Shown here in pieces: positions 51,285 through 58,926 of a stretch of 64,000 nt of DNA. This DNA is from JAFAGO01 sp031987605. Lineage in GTDB: Bacteria; Bacteroidota; Bacteroidia; Flavobacteriales; Weeksellaceae. The notes beneath the pieces were generated by a model. It was given only the letters and a program-made list of their open reading frames with translations, did not search any database and was not told where the DNA came from. The stretch covers positions 1 to 64,000 of the forward strand of contig DALZZF010000009.1 of NCBI GenBank assembly GCA_031987605.1. Reading direction: 5' to 3'. Positions within the stretch are counted from its first letter, which is position 1; each line of letters opens with the position of its first letter. Both the position numbers and the translations under genes were made by a program.

Positions 51285-51746
51285 TCAGGCTAAAACACCG
51301 TGCTCAATGCGGGTTAATTCATCCATGAGCAATGAGATTCCGAAAGAACTATCGAGGATTTCCTGAGGTTTCAGCTTGCCTAAAGCGAGATTCTCGGACT
51401 GAAGCCAAACCATAAAATTTTCATCAGAACCGAAAACCTCTTTTCCTCTGGCATACAACAACTCAATCTGAAGAATTTTCTCGGATTGTAATGCATCAAA
51501 AGTTTTTTCTTCTTTTTGATATCTGGATAAAGTTTTGCCGGAAACATGCAGAAATTCCGCCCAGTTTTGCATGGTAAAAGGAAATTTCTTCATTAGGGCA
51601 TCAAAGTATTTAAAGGAAATACCTTTTTTTGCAGTATGCATCAAAGCAAAAATACCGGCATCATCAAAGGTATAACTTCCATAAGCAATAGCTGGTTCAT
51701 TGAGGGTAGATTTCTGGGAGGCGATATTTTGGTTGTACTTTTTCAT
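51285..51746 (-). CDS. Xre/MbcA/ParS-type antitoxin
   Basis: A 153-residue antitoxin partner of the RES toxin. N-terminal/middle region holds an Xre-like helix-turn-helix (FTMQNWAEFLHVSGKTLSRYQKEEKTFDALQSEKIL), followed by the toxin-binding DUF2384 domain (ELLYARGKEVFGSDENFMVWLQSENLALGKLKPQEILDSSFGISLLMDELTRIEHG). Antitoxin-first order and the 5-base gap fit translational coupling. An inverted repeat overlapping the promoter (51752-51770) suggests autoregulation. Confidence 0.92.
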   Translation of the reverse strand: MKKYNQNIASQKSTLNEPAIAYGSYTFDDAGIFALMHTAKKGISFKYFDALMKKFPFTMQNWAEFLHVSGKTLSRYQKEEKTFDALQSEKILQIELLYARGKEVFGSDENFMVWLQSENLALGKLKPQEILDSSFGISLLMDELTRIEHGVLA

Positions 51747-51751
51747 ATCTC

Positions 51752-51770
51752 ATTTGTTTTTACAAATATA
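51752..51770 (-). promoter_or_regulatory. Promoter with overlapping palindrome for the toxin-antitoxin operon
   Basis: Minus-strand TATATTTG (plus-strand CAAATATA, 51763-51770), an exact -7 box. The palindrome ATTTGT-TTTT-ACAAAT (51752-51767) overlaps it and the expected transcription start, where the Xre domain could bind as repressor. Leader of about 10 nt. Confidence 0.5.
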
Positions 51771-51858
51771 CGACTTTTGTCCAAAAATAAAAGACATTTT
51801 TCCTTTTATTTTATTCCCGCTTAATTTATTATAAATTTACTCCCATATTTTTCATAAA

Positions 51859-52683
51859 ATGAAACCTGAATACAACCTGATTCCTGTAGAAAAACCCTTT
51901 TTAAAAAAGATCTACAGAGTGATTTATTTATCGGACACCCGAGCCGGAAAATTTTTCGACATCGGATTGCTGATCCTGATCCTGATCAGCACATTGCTGA
52001 TAATGTTGGAAACCATTCCCGCAATCGATACCAAATATCACACACTTTTCTATTCGATTGAATTTTTTATTTCGATTATTTTCACTGTTGAATACATTTT
52101 CAGGATTATCACCGTAAAAGACCGGGAAGAGTATATTTTCAGCACTCTGGGAATATTGGATCTGCTGTCCATTTTACCTTTTTATATTGGCTTATTGTTC
52201 CCGGCAATGCATTATTTCATCATCCTCAGAATGTTGCGAATGCTGAGAATTTTCCGAATTTTTAATCTGGCAGATTATATGAATGACGGTCAGTTTATTC
52301 TTTCCGCCTTAAAAAACAGTTCCAGAAAAATCTATATTTTTTTATTATTCCTTTTCATTTTCATCATCATCATCGGTTCGTTGATGTATGTGGTAGAAGA
52401 TGGAAAAAATGGTTTCAATAGTATTCCCGAATCAATTTACTGGGCAGTAGTTACCATTACAACTGTCGGATACGGTGATATCGCGCCCGAAACTCCTGCC
52501 GGAAAAATGCTTTCTGTTATTCTGATGCTTTGCGGTTACAGCATTATCGCAGTTCCTACCGGAATTGTAACCTCTGAAATGAAACAAAAAAATAAAAACC
52601 GCCGAATCATCTGCTCCCGATGCGGAAACGAGGACAACGACAACGATGCGCGTTATTGCAAAAAATGTGGAGAGAAATTATAA
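51859..52683 (+). CDS. Voltage-gated potassium channel with C-terminal zinc ribbon
   Basis: A 274-residue six-helix ion channel. S1-S3 span about residues 30-130 (FDIGLLILILISTLLIMLE; IEFFISIIFTVEYIFRII; IFSTLGILDLLSILPFYIG). S4 has regularly spaced arginines (ILRMLRMLRIFRIF), the voltage-sensor pattern. S5, pore helix and selectivity filter follow (SIYWAVVTITTVGYGDIAPETPAG, filter TVGYGD, selective for K+), then S6 (MLSVILMLCGYSIIAVPTGIV). The end is a treble-clef zinc ribbon (ICSRCGNEDNDNDARYCKKCGEKL) in place of the large regulatory domain of many K+ channels. Confidence 0.93.
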   Translation: MKPEYNLIPVEKPFLKKIYRVIYLSDTRAGKFFDIGLLILILISTLLIMLETIPAIDTKYHTLFYSIEFFISIIFTVEYIFRIITVKDREEYIFSTLGILDLLSILPFYIGLLFPAMHYFIILRMLRMLRIFRIFNLADYMNDGQFILSALKNSSRKIYIFLLFLFIFIIIIGSLMYVVEDGKNGFNSIPESIYWAVVTITTVGYGDIAPETPAGKMLSVILMLCGYSIIAVPTGIVTSEMKQKNKNRRIICSRCGNEDNDNDARYCKKCGEKL

Positions 52684-52688
52684 AAAAA

Positions 52689-52710
52689 GAAGCCATTTTT
52701 CAACGGCTTC
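52689..52710. terminator. Bidirectional intrinsic terminator
   Basis: Stem GAAGCC/GGCTTC with a 10-base loop, preceded by AAAAAAA and followed by CTCATTTTTT, between convergent channel and isomerase genes. Confidence 0.8.
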
Positions 52711-52734
52711 CTCATTTTTTCATGCAAAATAAAT

Positions 52735-53859
52735 CTATTTCTGACTTGCAGAGTTTACTTTTACCAGTTCAACATCAAAAACCAACCATGCTTTCGGAGG
52801 AATAACTCCACCGGCACCTCTTTCACCGTATCCCAATTCGGAAGGAATCAGTAAAGTGGCGGTTTCTCCTTCTTTCAGAAGTAAAATCCCTTCATCCCAA
52901 CCTTTGATGACGCGGCCAACACCAATAGGAATATCAATCGGTTCGTTTCTTTTGAATGAACTGTCGAATTCTGTTCCATCCACCAATTTTCCTGCATAAT
53001 GCACAGAAACCACATCTCCTTCTTTTGGCGCAGCACCGGTTGGATTGGCTTTGGTAATTTTATAATAAAGTCCGGATGGTGTTGCTTGCATGTCTTTTTT
53101 CAGGTCATCCACCAATTTTTGCTGATTGGCTTTAAATTCTTCTTCTTTTTTCTTTTTTTCAGCAGCTTCTTTTTCCAGATATGCTTTGTTATTGTCCTGA
53201 ATTTTTGCTTTTCCTTCCTCGAAAGTTTTAGCAGGATCATATTTTTTGTATTCATCACCTTTACTGAACACACTTACTTTCTCAAGCACAATATCAGTTT
53301 TAGGTTTATCCTGAGCTCCTTTTTCTACATTGGCAATGGTATCAATCACATCTTTTCCTTCAATCACTTCGCCGAAAATGGTGTGTCTTCCATCCAACCA
53401 AGGTGTTGCTACTTCGGTAATGAAAAACTGTGAACCATTGGTATTCGGTCCTGAATTTGCCATGGAAAGAATTCCTTTTCCGGTATGTTTCAGATCGTTT
53501 TTTTCATCTTCAAATTTATAGCCCGGATCTCCCATTCCTGTTCCCTGCGGATCTCCACCCTGAATCATAAAATCTTTGATTACCCGGTGAAAAATAGTTC
53601 CATCATAAAAAGGAACTCCTTTAGCTTTTGCTTTATTATCGATTTTTCCTTCAGCAAGGCCGATAAAATTAGCCACAGTAACCGGTGATTTTTTGTCTTC
53701 AAACTTTACCAGCAGATTTCCTTTGGAAGTTTGCAGATTTGCGTAAAGCCCGTCTTTCAGTTCTTTGTAAGTTTCTTTGTCTACGTTCATTTTTTTATAA
53801 ATTGGGGTACAACTTGTGAGTGAAACCGCTGCTATGGCGATTACCATTTTCTTTATCAT
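52735..53859 (-). CDS. Cyclophilin-FKBP fusion peptidyl-prolyl isomerase lipoprotein
   Basis: A 374-residue lipoprotein (lipobox VSLTSCTP, Cys at about 17). Residues about 40-200 are a complete cyclophilin (GTIFHRVIKDFMIQGGDPQGTG with the catalytic Arg, and ANSGPNTNGSQFFIT). Then comes a Lys/Glu-rich coiled linker (about 215-255), then a complete FKBP domain (about 265-370: VSVHYAGKLVDGTEFDSSF, VGRVIKGWDEGILLLKEGE, IPSELGYGERGAGGVIPP). Two unrelated proline isomerases in one chain suggest a folding factor for exported proteins, probably on the periplasmic side. The GldI-like gene ends 4 bases upstream, so both form one operon. Confidence 0.93.
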   Translation of the reverse strand: MIKKMVIAIAAVSLTSCTPIYKKMNVDKETYKELKDGLYANLQTSKGNLLVKFEDKKSPVTVANFIGLAEGKIDNKAKAKGVPFYDGTIFHRVIKDFMIQGGDPQGTGMGDPGYKFEDEKNDLKHTGKGILSMANSGPNTNGSQFFITEVATPWLDGRHTIFGEVIEGKDVIDTIANVEKGAQDKPKTDIVLEKVSVFSKGDEYKKYDPAKTFEEGKAKIQDNNKAYLEKEAAEKKKKEEEFKANQQKLVDDLKKDMQATPSGLYYKITKANPTGAAPKEGDVVSVHYAGKLVDGTEFDSSFKRNEPIDIPIGVGRVIKGWDEGILLLKEGETATLLIPSELGYGERGAGGVIPPKAWLVFDVELVKVNSASQK

Positions 53860-53863
53860 CTTT

Positions 53864-54379
53864 TTAATTTTGCAAAGTTTTCAATTCTATTATTAAAGGC
53901 ATATCATTGGATATGCGGATATTGTCTCCATAAGTTCCAAAAGCCAGAACAGAAGGAATGAGAAGGGTAACTTTTTCATCGGGATTCAGATAACGAAGGG
54001 CATCTTCAACCGCTTTCAGTTCATCAAATTTCCCGAAACGCACATTTTTTACCACTTTGGGTTGATCGTATAATTTCACACGATCAAAATCGTAAATCGT
54101 GTATTGATAGGATACTTCTTCTCCATCTGGTTTTTTAGTTCTCAAATCAAGACCTTCCAAATTTACCCAGTAATTCATTTTCATAGGATAGAATTTTTCA
54201 TCCTGACTATTGATCCAATCCTGAATCTGGGTGCGTTCCAACTCATTCAGACTTTTAGCTCTGTTTTTTGAAACTTTCATGTCTTTTTCGCTCAACACCC
54301 CTCCAATTGGCGGATGAGACTGCTGTTGTCCACAGGAAAACAAGGCAATTAAAGCGGGAAAAAGAATGCTTTTTTTCAT
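53864..54379 (-). CDS. gldI: GldI-like FKBP-type peptidyl-prolyl isomerase lipoprotein
   Basis: A 171-residue lipoprotein (MKKSILFPALIALFSCGQQ, lipobox ALFSC). The C-terminal half is an FKBP domain, with YTIYDFDRVKLYDQ and KVTLLIPSVLAFGTYGDNIRISNDMPLIIELKTL. It matches GldI of gliding flavobacteria, a proline isomerase needed for gliding in Flavobacterium johnsoniae; non-gliding relatives keep the gene, presumably for folding cell-envelope proteins. The start was moved 8 codons in, to 54379, to place the signal peptide at the N-terminus. Co-transcribed with the cyclophilin-FKBP gene. Confidence 0.85.
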   Translation of the reverse strand: MKKSILFPALIALFSCGQQQSHPPIGGVLSEKDMKVSKNRAKSLNELERTQIQDWINSQDEKFYPMKMNYWVNLEGLDLRTKKPDGEEVSYQYTIYDFDRVKLYDQPKVVKNVRFGKFDELKAVEDALRYLNPDEKVTLLIPSVLAFGTYGDNIRISNDMPLIIELKTLQN

Positions 54380-54427
54380 AAAAACTTTTGCGAAAATACA
54401 CATTTTTCTTTATTTTAAAATAGAAAA

Positions 54428-54449
54428 AAGTCAGGAAGAGTCCTGACTT
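54428..54449 (-). terminator. Intrinsic terminator of ilvE
   Basis: Stem AAGTCAGGA/TCCTGACTT with loop AGAG; minus-strand T run follows (TTTTTTCTATTTT). Confidence 0.9.
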
Positions 54450-54472
54450 CAATTCTTTTATGTACTTCTTAC

Positions 54473-55546
54473 TTATGCAGTTTCGTGGATGTGTTTTTCA
54501 ACCAAAACTCTCCAGCCAAAAGGATCTTCCAGTTGATTGGTCTGAATTCCTACCAACTGCTGTTTCAGTTTCAGGGCGAAACTTTCTGATTCCGGCAATT
54601 TTGGCAATTCATATTTTTCGCCTTTATAACCAAATGCCTCGAAAAGACTGGTAACCACGGCAGTTCCTACACCCCAGATTTCTTTCAACTCTTTATTTTG
54701 ATAGGCTTCCAGAATCATATTCACCGCGATAGGTTCTACTTTTATTTCGATACCGTTGTTTTTTGCTAACTGGACAAAACTGTCGCGGGTAACGCCATCC
54801 AGAATTTTTTCAGAGGTTGGCGGTGTATAAATAGTATCGTTGATGCGCACAAAAACATTCATGGTTCCGCTTTCTTCAAAATATTCGTGTGTAGCATCAT
54901 CAGTCCAGATAATCTGCTCGTATCCCTGTTCGTTCGCCAACTGAGTCGGATAAAAGGATGCGGCATAATTTCCTGCTGCTTTCGCAAAACCTACTCCTCC
55001 GTTTGCAGATCGGGAATAAAAATCCGAAATCAAAACGGAAACCGGTGCCGTGTAATACATTTTAGCCGGTGTTGCAATAATAGCAAACATAAATTTGTTG
55101 GCAATTCTGGCTTTTAGGGCTTCTTCTGTTGCAAAAACCACAGGGCGAATGTACAGTGAAGTTCCTTCTCCGGAAGGAATCCAGTCACGATCAATATCCA
55201 CAAGCGCTTTCAGTCCGTCAAGAAATACTTCTTCCGGAATTTCAGGAATAGCAAGGCGTTTTGCAGATTTATTGATTCTTTCAAAATTCTTCGTGGGACG
55301 AAACAGAAATACCTGCCCGTCTTTGTCTTTATACGCTTTCATTCCTTCAAAACAGGCCTGCCCGTAATTCACCCCCATCATTGCCGGTGAAAATTGCAAA
55401 GGTCCGTAAGGTACAATCTTGACTTCTCCCCAACTGCCATTTTCGTACTCGCAAATCACCATATGGTCGATAAAGGTGTTTCCGAAAGTAAAATTTTGAG
55501 GATCAAAAGAGGAAATTCTTGGATTTGAAGATTTTTGAATTATCAT
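54473..55546 (-). CDS. ilvE: Branched-chain amino acid aminotransferase
   Basis: A 357-residue fold-type IV PLP enzyme that transaminates Leu, Ile and Val with 2-oxoglutarate. Features: GVNYGQACFEGMKAYK, LFRPTKNFERINKSAKRLAIP, SLYIRPVVFATE, the PLP-lysine region GVGFAKAAGNYAASFYPTQ, EQIIWTD, the EESGTMNVFV loop, and GVTRDSFVQLAK. Length and motifs fit the eukaryotic-like BCAT class II common in Bacteroidota. Divergent from mnmD with an 84-base shared upstream region. Confidence 0.96.
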   Translation of the reverse strand: MIIQKSSNPRISSFDPQNFTFGNTFIDHMVICEYENGSWGEVKIVPYGPLQFSPAMMGVNYGQACFEGMKAYKDKDGQVFLFRPTKNFERINKSAKRLAIPEIPEEVFLDGLKALVDIDRDWIPSGEGTSLYIRPVVFATEEALKARIANKFMFAIIATPAKMYYTAPVSVLISDFYSRSANGGVGFAKAAGNYAASFYPTQLANEQGYEQIIWTDDATHEYFEESGTMNVFVRINDTIYTPPTSEKILDGVTRDSFVQLAKNNGIEIKVEPIAVNMILEAYQNKELKEIWGVGTAVVTSLFEAFGYKGEKYELPKLPESESFALKLKQQLVGIQTNQLEDPFGWRVLVEKHIHETA

Positions 55547-55610
55547 TTTTTAAATTTTTATTGGACTTCTACAAATTTAATATAATTTTTTAAATATGAA
55601 AATTTTCGCT

Positions 55611-55618
55611 TACATTTG
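55611..55618 (+). promoter_or_regulatory. -7 box of mnmD
   Basis: TACATTTG, exact TAnnTTTG match, 12 bases before the ATG at 55631; a TTG inside it opens the longer open frame, which supports the ATG as the true start. Confidence 0.5.
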
Positions 55619-55630
55619 AAAAAAATAGGA

Positions 55631-56308
55631 ATGGAACGGGAGATAAAAACCACTTCAGACGGAAGCAAAACATTATATATCAGTTCATTAAATGAAAACT
55701 ACCATTCACATCACGGCGCATTAAATGAAGCCAAACATGTATTTATTAAAAATGGATTAAATTTAATAAATGATTATGAAATTAATATTTTAGAACTCGG
55801 TTTTGGCACAGGTCTTAACGTTTTGGTAACATTTAATGAGTTTTTAGAAAATGACAAAAATCATATTATTAATTATTATACTCTTGAAAAATACCCTGTA
55901 ACTAATGAAGAAATAGCGCAATTAGGCTACAACACCCTCTTCAATCAGCAGGAAGTTCAGGATTTTTACAAAAAAATCCATGCTGCAGAATGGAATTCTC
56001 CTCAGGAAATTTATCCGAATTTCAACCTGATGAAAATTGAAACTGATTTCTTTACCCTAAAAAATATCGACCTTCCTCCCATTAACCTTGTTTACTATGA
56101 TTGTTTTGGGGCGCGTGCGCAGCCGGATCTGTGGGAAAAACCGCTATTTGAAATAGTCGCCGATAAAATGAAGGAAAACGGAATTCTCACCACTTATTCT
56201 TCCAAAGGAAGTGTGCGCCGTATTTTGCAGGAACTCGGATTTGAAGTCGAAAAAAAACCGGGGCCTCCCGGAAAAAGAGAAATGATTAATGCAGTTTTAA
56301 AACATTAA
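55631..56308 (+). CDS. mnmD: tRNA mnm5s2U34 methyltransferase MnmD (stand-alone)
   Basis: A 225-residue SAM-dependent methyltransferase that completes the 5-methylaminomethyl-2-thiouridine wobble base of several tRNAs. Motifs: HGALNEAKHVFI, SAM motif I as LELGFGTGLNVLVTF, VYYDCFGARAQPDLWEKPLFE, LTTYSSKGSVRRIL and the diagnostic PGPPGKREMI near the C-terminus. In enterobacteria this domain is fused to an FAD-dependent MnmC oxidase; here it stands alone, so the intermediate must come from a separate route. Start at 55631 (MEREIKTTSDGS). Confidence 0.94.
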   Translation: MEREIKTTSDGSKTLYISSLNENYHSHHGALNEAKHVFIKNGLNLINDYEINILELGFGTGLNVLVTFNEFLENDKNHIINYYTLEKYPVTNEEIAQLGYNTLFNQQEVQDFYKKIHAAEWNSPQEIYPNFNLMKIETDFFTLKNIDLPPINLVYYDCFGARAQPDLWEKPLFEIVADKMKENGILTTYSSKGSVRRILQELGFEVEKKPGPPGKREMINAVLKH

Positions 56309-56503
56309 GAGCCTGTGATAATTTTAGTGATTTTTTTTATAGCCACTTCCTAATTTAAATTAACTATTTGATAATGTGATGAATAATCATTAAAAACTCT
56401 CAAAATACCTTGCATATAATTGCAGAAAATTGTACTTTCAGAGTATAAAAAGCGGCAAAACATTAGGTATTATACTGAAAAGTGAAATATTTGGGAAAAA
56501 CCT

Positions 56504-56511
56504 TACTTTTG
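56504..56511 (+). promoter_or_regulatory. -7 box of the PhnA-type gene
   Basis: TACTTTTG, exact TAnnTTTG match, 14 bases before the ATG at 56526. Confidence 0.5.
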
Positions 56512-56525
56512 CAAAAATTAACATA

Positions 56526-56858
56526 ATGAGCGAAACAGTACTTTGCCCGAAATGCCAGTCGGAATTTACATATGAACAGGACAATATGATGGTATGTTCC
56601 CAGTGCTTTTATGAATGGGATCCGGCAGAAACCGCCAATGAAGGCAAGATTTTCGATTCAAACGGCAATGAACTTCAAAACGGAGATTCTGTAGTCGTGA
56701 TAAAAGATTTACCGGTAAAAGGTGCACCCAAACCTGTAAAAGCAGGAACCAAAGTGAAAAATATACGCCTAAGACCGGACAGCGATCATAATATCGACTG
56801 TAAAATTGATGGTTTTGGATCAATGGCACTTAAATCCGAATTCGTGAAAAAAGCCTAA
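56526..56858 (+). CDS. PhnA/YjdM-type zinc ribbon protein
   Basis: A 110-residue protein of the PhnA (YjdM) family: N-terminal four-cysteine zinc ribbon (CPKCQSEFTYEQDNMMVCSQCFYEW, residues 6-30) and a C-terminal SH3-like domain (GDSVVVIKDLPVKGAPKPVKAGTKVKNIRL...IDCKIDGFGSMALKSEFVKK). Despite the 'alkylphosphonate utilisation' label often attached, the E. coli homologue is not needed for phosphonate use, and its function is not settled. The start at 56526 follows from the conserved N-terminus and the -7 box; a longer frame from 56430 crosses the promoter. Confidence 0.93.
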   Translation: MSETVLCPKCQSEFTYEQDNMMVCSQCFYEWDPAETANEGKIFDSNGNELQNGDSVVVIKDLPVKGAPKPVKAGTKVKNIRLRPDSDHNIDCKIDGFGSMALKSEFVKKA

Positions 56859-56863
56859 GAATA

Positions 56864-56893
56864 AAATCCTGCTTTTAAAAAGCAGGATTTTTC
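56864..56893. terminator. Strong intrinsic terminator after the PhnA-type gene
   Basis: Stem AAAATCCTGCTTTT/AAAAGCAGGATTTT, followed by TTTCTTATTT on the right; may also stop a leftward transcript from the orphan promoter at 57049-57078. Confidence 0.9.
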
Positions 56894-57042
56894 TTATTTA
56901 ATCAAATTTTCTATACATAAAAAAAGGAAAAAAATGGCAGGGTAAACTTTCAAAGATTGGGTTGTTGCAACCGGAAGGAGGAAACTAACTTCAATCTCAA
57001 AGGCAGAAAGAGAATTAACCAGATTTTTCCTTGTTTCGTTGG
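56894..57042 (-). ncRNA. Candidate small RNA driven by an orphan consensus promoter
   Basis: The region has no open frame and lies between the PhnA-type gene and the ABC ATPase stop. A full minus-strand promoter (57049-57078) reads into it. The predicted RNA starts near 57042 and contains nested complementary segments: CUUU-G-AGAUUG...CAAUCU-UUG-AAAG enclosing GGUUG-CAA-CAACC. It reaches a CCAUUUUUUUCC-type T-rich tract at about 56930, then the terminator at 56864-56893. Length would be roughly 110-170 nt. I do not recognise the family; it is not obviously SRP RNA, 6S or tmRNA. Confidence 0.45.
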
Positions 57043-57048
57043 GTAAAG

Positions 57049-57078
57049 CAAATATAGAAAAAAGCAACTGAAAATCAA
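57049..57078 (-). promoter_or_regulatory. Complete orphan promoter (TTG-N19-TATATTTG) on the minus strand
   Basis: Plus-strand CAAATATA at 57049-57056 and CAA at 57076-57078 read, on the minus strand, as TTG, a 19-base spacer, then TATATTTG: an exact match to the Bacteroidetes consensus. No protein gene lies downstream. Confidence 0.65.
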
Positions 57079-57142
57079 GATGAAAGCCACAAAAGTTATC
57101 AACAAACTAACAATAACTAACTCGAAATCTGACTTTTAAGAA

Positions 57143-58081
57143 TTACGAAACAAACTGAAGATTAACCGTTCCTGAAATCGCAGAATCCGTATAAAGAACA
57201 AGCTCCTTTTCCTCCATTTTAATCTTATTCCAGTAAAAATTTCCCGAAAACCGACTTTCCAGAACTGATGCGCTTCGACCGGAATATTCAATTTTTATCT
57301 CATTCGGAAACCATAATTTTTTGGGAAGATCATACCTTAATTTTTCTTCATCTGAAAACACGTTTACTTCACCAAAAAGTCGGGCGACATATTCATTGTA
57401 CGGATTTTTGTATATTTCTTCCGGGTGGTCTTTCTGCACCAATCGTCCTTGCTGCAACACCACAATTTCATCAAGCCAGGGCATTACTTCCGGAATATCG
57501 TGCGTGGAAATCATCAGCGAAATATTTTCTTTTTCCACATATTGAAAAAGTCGTTCCCGGAGTTCAATTTTCCTTGAAAAATCCAGATTGCTGAAAGGCT
57601 CATCCAGCAAAAGAAGTTTTGGCGTAACAGAAAGTGCTCTCGCAATCGCCACGCGTTGCTGCTGTCCTCCACTCAGATTTTTAGGCAAACTTTTCGCAAA
57701 TTCATTCATTCCGACTACATTCAAAAGTTCTTCAACTTTTTCTCTTTTTCTCTTTTGATTTACATTGGAAAGAAATTTTCCCACATTATCAGCAACCGTT
57801 GCATACGGCATCAAATCGTAATTCTGGGCTACGAATTTCATTTGTTTTTCACCGGGAACAAGATTGCCTTTCGGACCGAAAAGTTGTACCCCGTCAAAAA
57901 TAATATCACCACTTTCCCATTGCAAAAGCCCGTAAATCAGGCTCAAAAGTGTAGATTTTCCGCAACCGCTTTCTCCGGCTAATGCTACAATTTTTCCTTG
58001 TTCCACCGAAAGATTAAGGTTATTGAAAAGAGGCCGTTGCGGTTCGTGAGAAAAAAACAGATGTTTGATTTCCAAAAGCAT
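57143..58081 (-). CDS. ABC transporter ATP-binding protein
   Basis: A 312-residue ATPase. Walker A GESGCGKST (residues about 36-44), Q-loop VAQNYDL, signature LSGGQQQRVAIARAL, Walker B LLLLDEP, and H-loop STHD. The arrangement resembles the polyamine/sulfate/iron (PotA/CysA/FbpC-like) importer ATPases, and about 80 residues after the core (from PYNEYVARLFGEVNVF) form a small beta-rich C-terminal regulatory domain, as in that group. No permease or binding protein gene is adjacent, so the partner and substrate are unknown. Confidence 0.92.
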   Translation of the reverse strand: MLLEIKHLFFSHEPQRPLFNNLNLSVEQGKIVALAGESGCGKSTLLSLIYGLLQWESGDIIFDGVQLFGPKGNLVPGEKQMKFVAQNYDLMPYATVADNVGKFLSNVNQKRKREKVEELLNVVGMNEFAKSLPKNLSGGQQQRVAIARALSVTPKLLLLDEPFSNLDFSRKIELRERLFQYVEKENISLMISTHDIPEVMPWLDEIVVLQQGRLVQKDHPEEIYKNPYNEYVARLFGEVNVFSDEEKLRYDLPKKLWFPNEIKIEYSGRSASVLESRFSGNFYWNKIKMEEKELVLYTDSAISGTVNLQFVS

Positions 58082-58159
58082 ACTACAAAAATAAGGATTT
58101 GTTTTCTATTCCTGAGAAATTTCATAATTTCGTACCTTAAAAATAAAAAGCATTCAAAT

Positions 58160-58810
58160 ATGAAAAATCCTTTATTCCTTGCCCTTTTTTCTGCTTCCGT
58201 GCTGATTTCCTGTGGGAAAGATAAACCGTTGACCAGCGAAAGCAACGAAGTAACCACCACCAAAGACGGAAACGTGTACAGTATTGACACTTTGAATTCT
58301 AAAATTGAATGGAAAGGATACAAAGTGGTAAAATCCGACAACACCAGCCATTTCGGAACGATTAAATTTGAAAGCGGTGATGTAACCGTAAAAGACGGAA
58401 AACTGGAAAGTGGAAAATTTGTTGCAGACATGACTTCTCTTGAAAGTGTTGACCTGAAAGACGATGCCGAAATGAAAACAAAACTGGAAGGCCACTTGAA
58501 AAATGCCGATTTTTTTGAAGTAGATAAATTTCCAACTGCATCTTACGAAATAACCAAAGTTTCCGATACCACTGATAATGGCGATTACAACACCATTTTG
58601 GAAGGAAATCTTACCATAAAAGGAATTACAAAACCTGTGAAATTTAATGCAAATGTTTCGGTGAAAGACGGAAACATCACCATTGCAACAGAGCCCACTG
58701 ATATTAACCGCGAAGACTTCGGAGTAAAATTTGCCATGCCCGTGCAAAATGGCGTTCTTAAAAACGAAGTAACCCTTCAAATCTCCATTAAAGCACTGGA
58801 AACAAAATAG
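58160..58810 (+). CDS. YceI family lipoprotein
   Basis: A 216-residue lipoprotein (MKNPLFLALFSASVLISCGKDK, lipobox VLISC) followed by the YceI lipocalin-like barrel: YSIDTLNSKIEWKGYKVVKSDNTSHFGTIKF, EMKTKLEGHLKNADFFEVDKFPTASYEI, LEGNLTIKGITKPVKFNANV and NREDFGVKF. Compared with the cytoplasmic YceI at 24674 it has a membrane anchor and a longer spacer. Probable periplasmic binder of an isoprenoid or lipid. Start at 58160 puts the signal at the N-terminus; the longer frame overlaps the divergent ABC gene. Confidence 0.92.
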   Translation: MKNPLFLALFSASVLISCGKDKPLTSESNEVTTTKDGNVYSIDTLNSKIEWKGYKVVKSDNTSHFGTIKFESGDVTVKDGKLESGKFVADMTSLESVDLKDDAEMKTKLEGHLKNADFFEVDKFPTASYEITKVSDTTDNGDYNTILEGNLTIKGITKPVKFNANVSVKDGNITIATEPTDINREDFGVKFAMPVQNGVLKNEVTLQISIKALETK

Positions 58811-58831
58811 TTTTTCGCGTACTCAATTTAG

Positions 58832-58862
58832 AAGTCTGTTCGGTTCCGGGCAGACTTTTTTA
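58832..58862 (+). terminator. Intrinsic terminator after the YceI lipoprotein
   Basis: Stem AAGTCTG/CAGACTT with a 12-base loop, followed by TTTTTATG. Confidence 0.82.
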
Positions 58863-58896
58863 TGAGATGTACACAGAAAATCACATAAAATTTTTG

Positions 58897-58904
58897 TAAT
58901 TTTG
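58897..58904 (+). promoter_or_regulatory. -7 box of pheS
   Basis: TAATTTTG, exact TAnnTTTG match, 22 bases before the pheS ATG. Confidence 0.5.
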
Positions 58905-58926
58905 CGGCTTCACAGAACGATTAAAG

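Noticed and set aside
56526..56858. Phosphonoacetate hydrolase (PhnA enzyme)
   Set aside because: The 110-aa zinc ribbon/SH3 protein shares only the name; it has no alkaline-phosphatase-like domain.
56941..57000. Signal recognition particle RNA on the plus strand (CCGGAAGG resembles its GGAA tetraloop)
   Set aside because: The asymmetric and symmetric internal-loop sequences of SRP RNA are absent, and the only good promoter is on the opposite strand.
58172..58780. 202-codon open frame on the minus strand
   Set aside because: Complement of the YceI lipoprotein gene; no signal, domain or start context.
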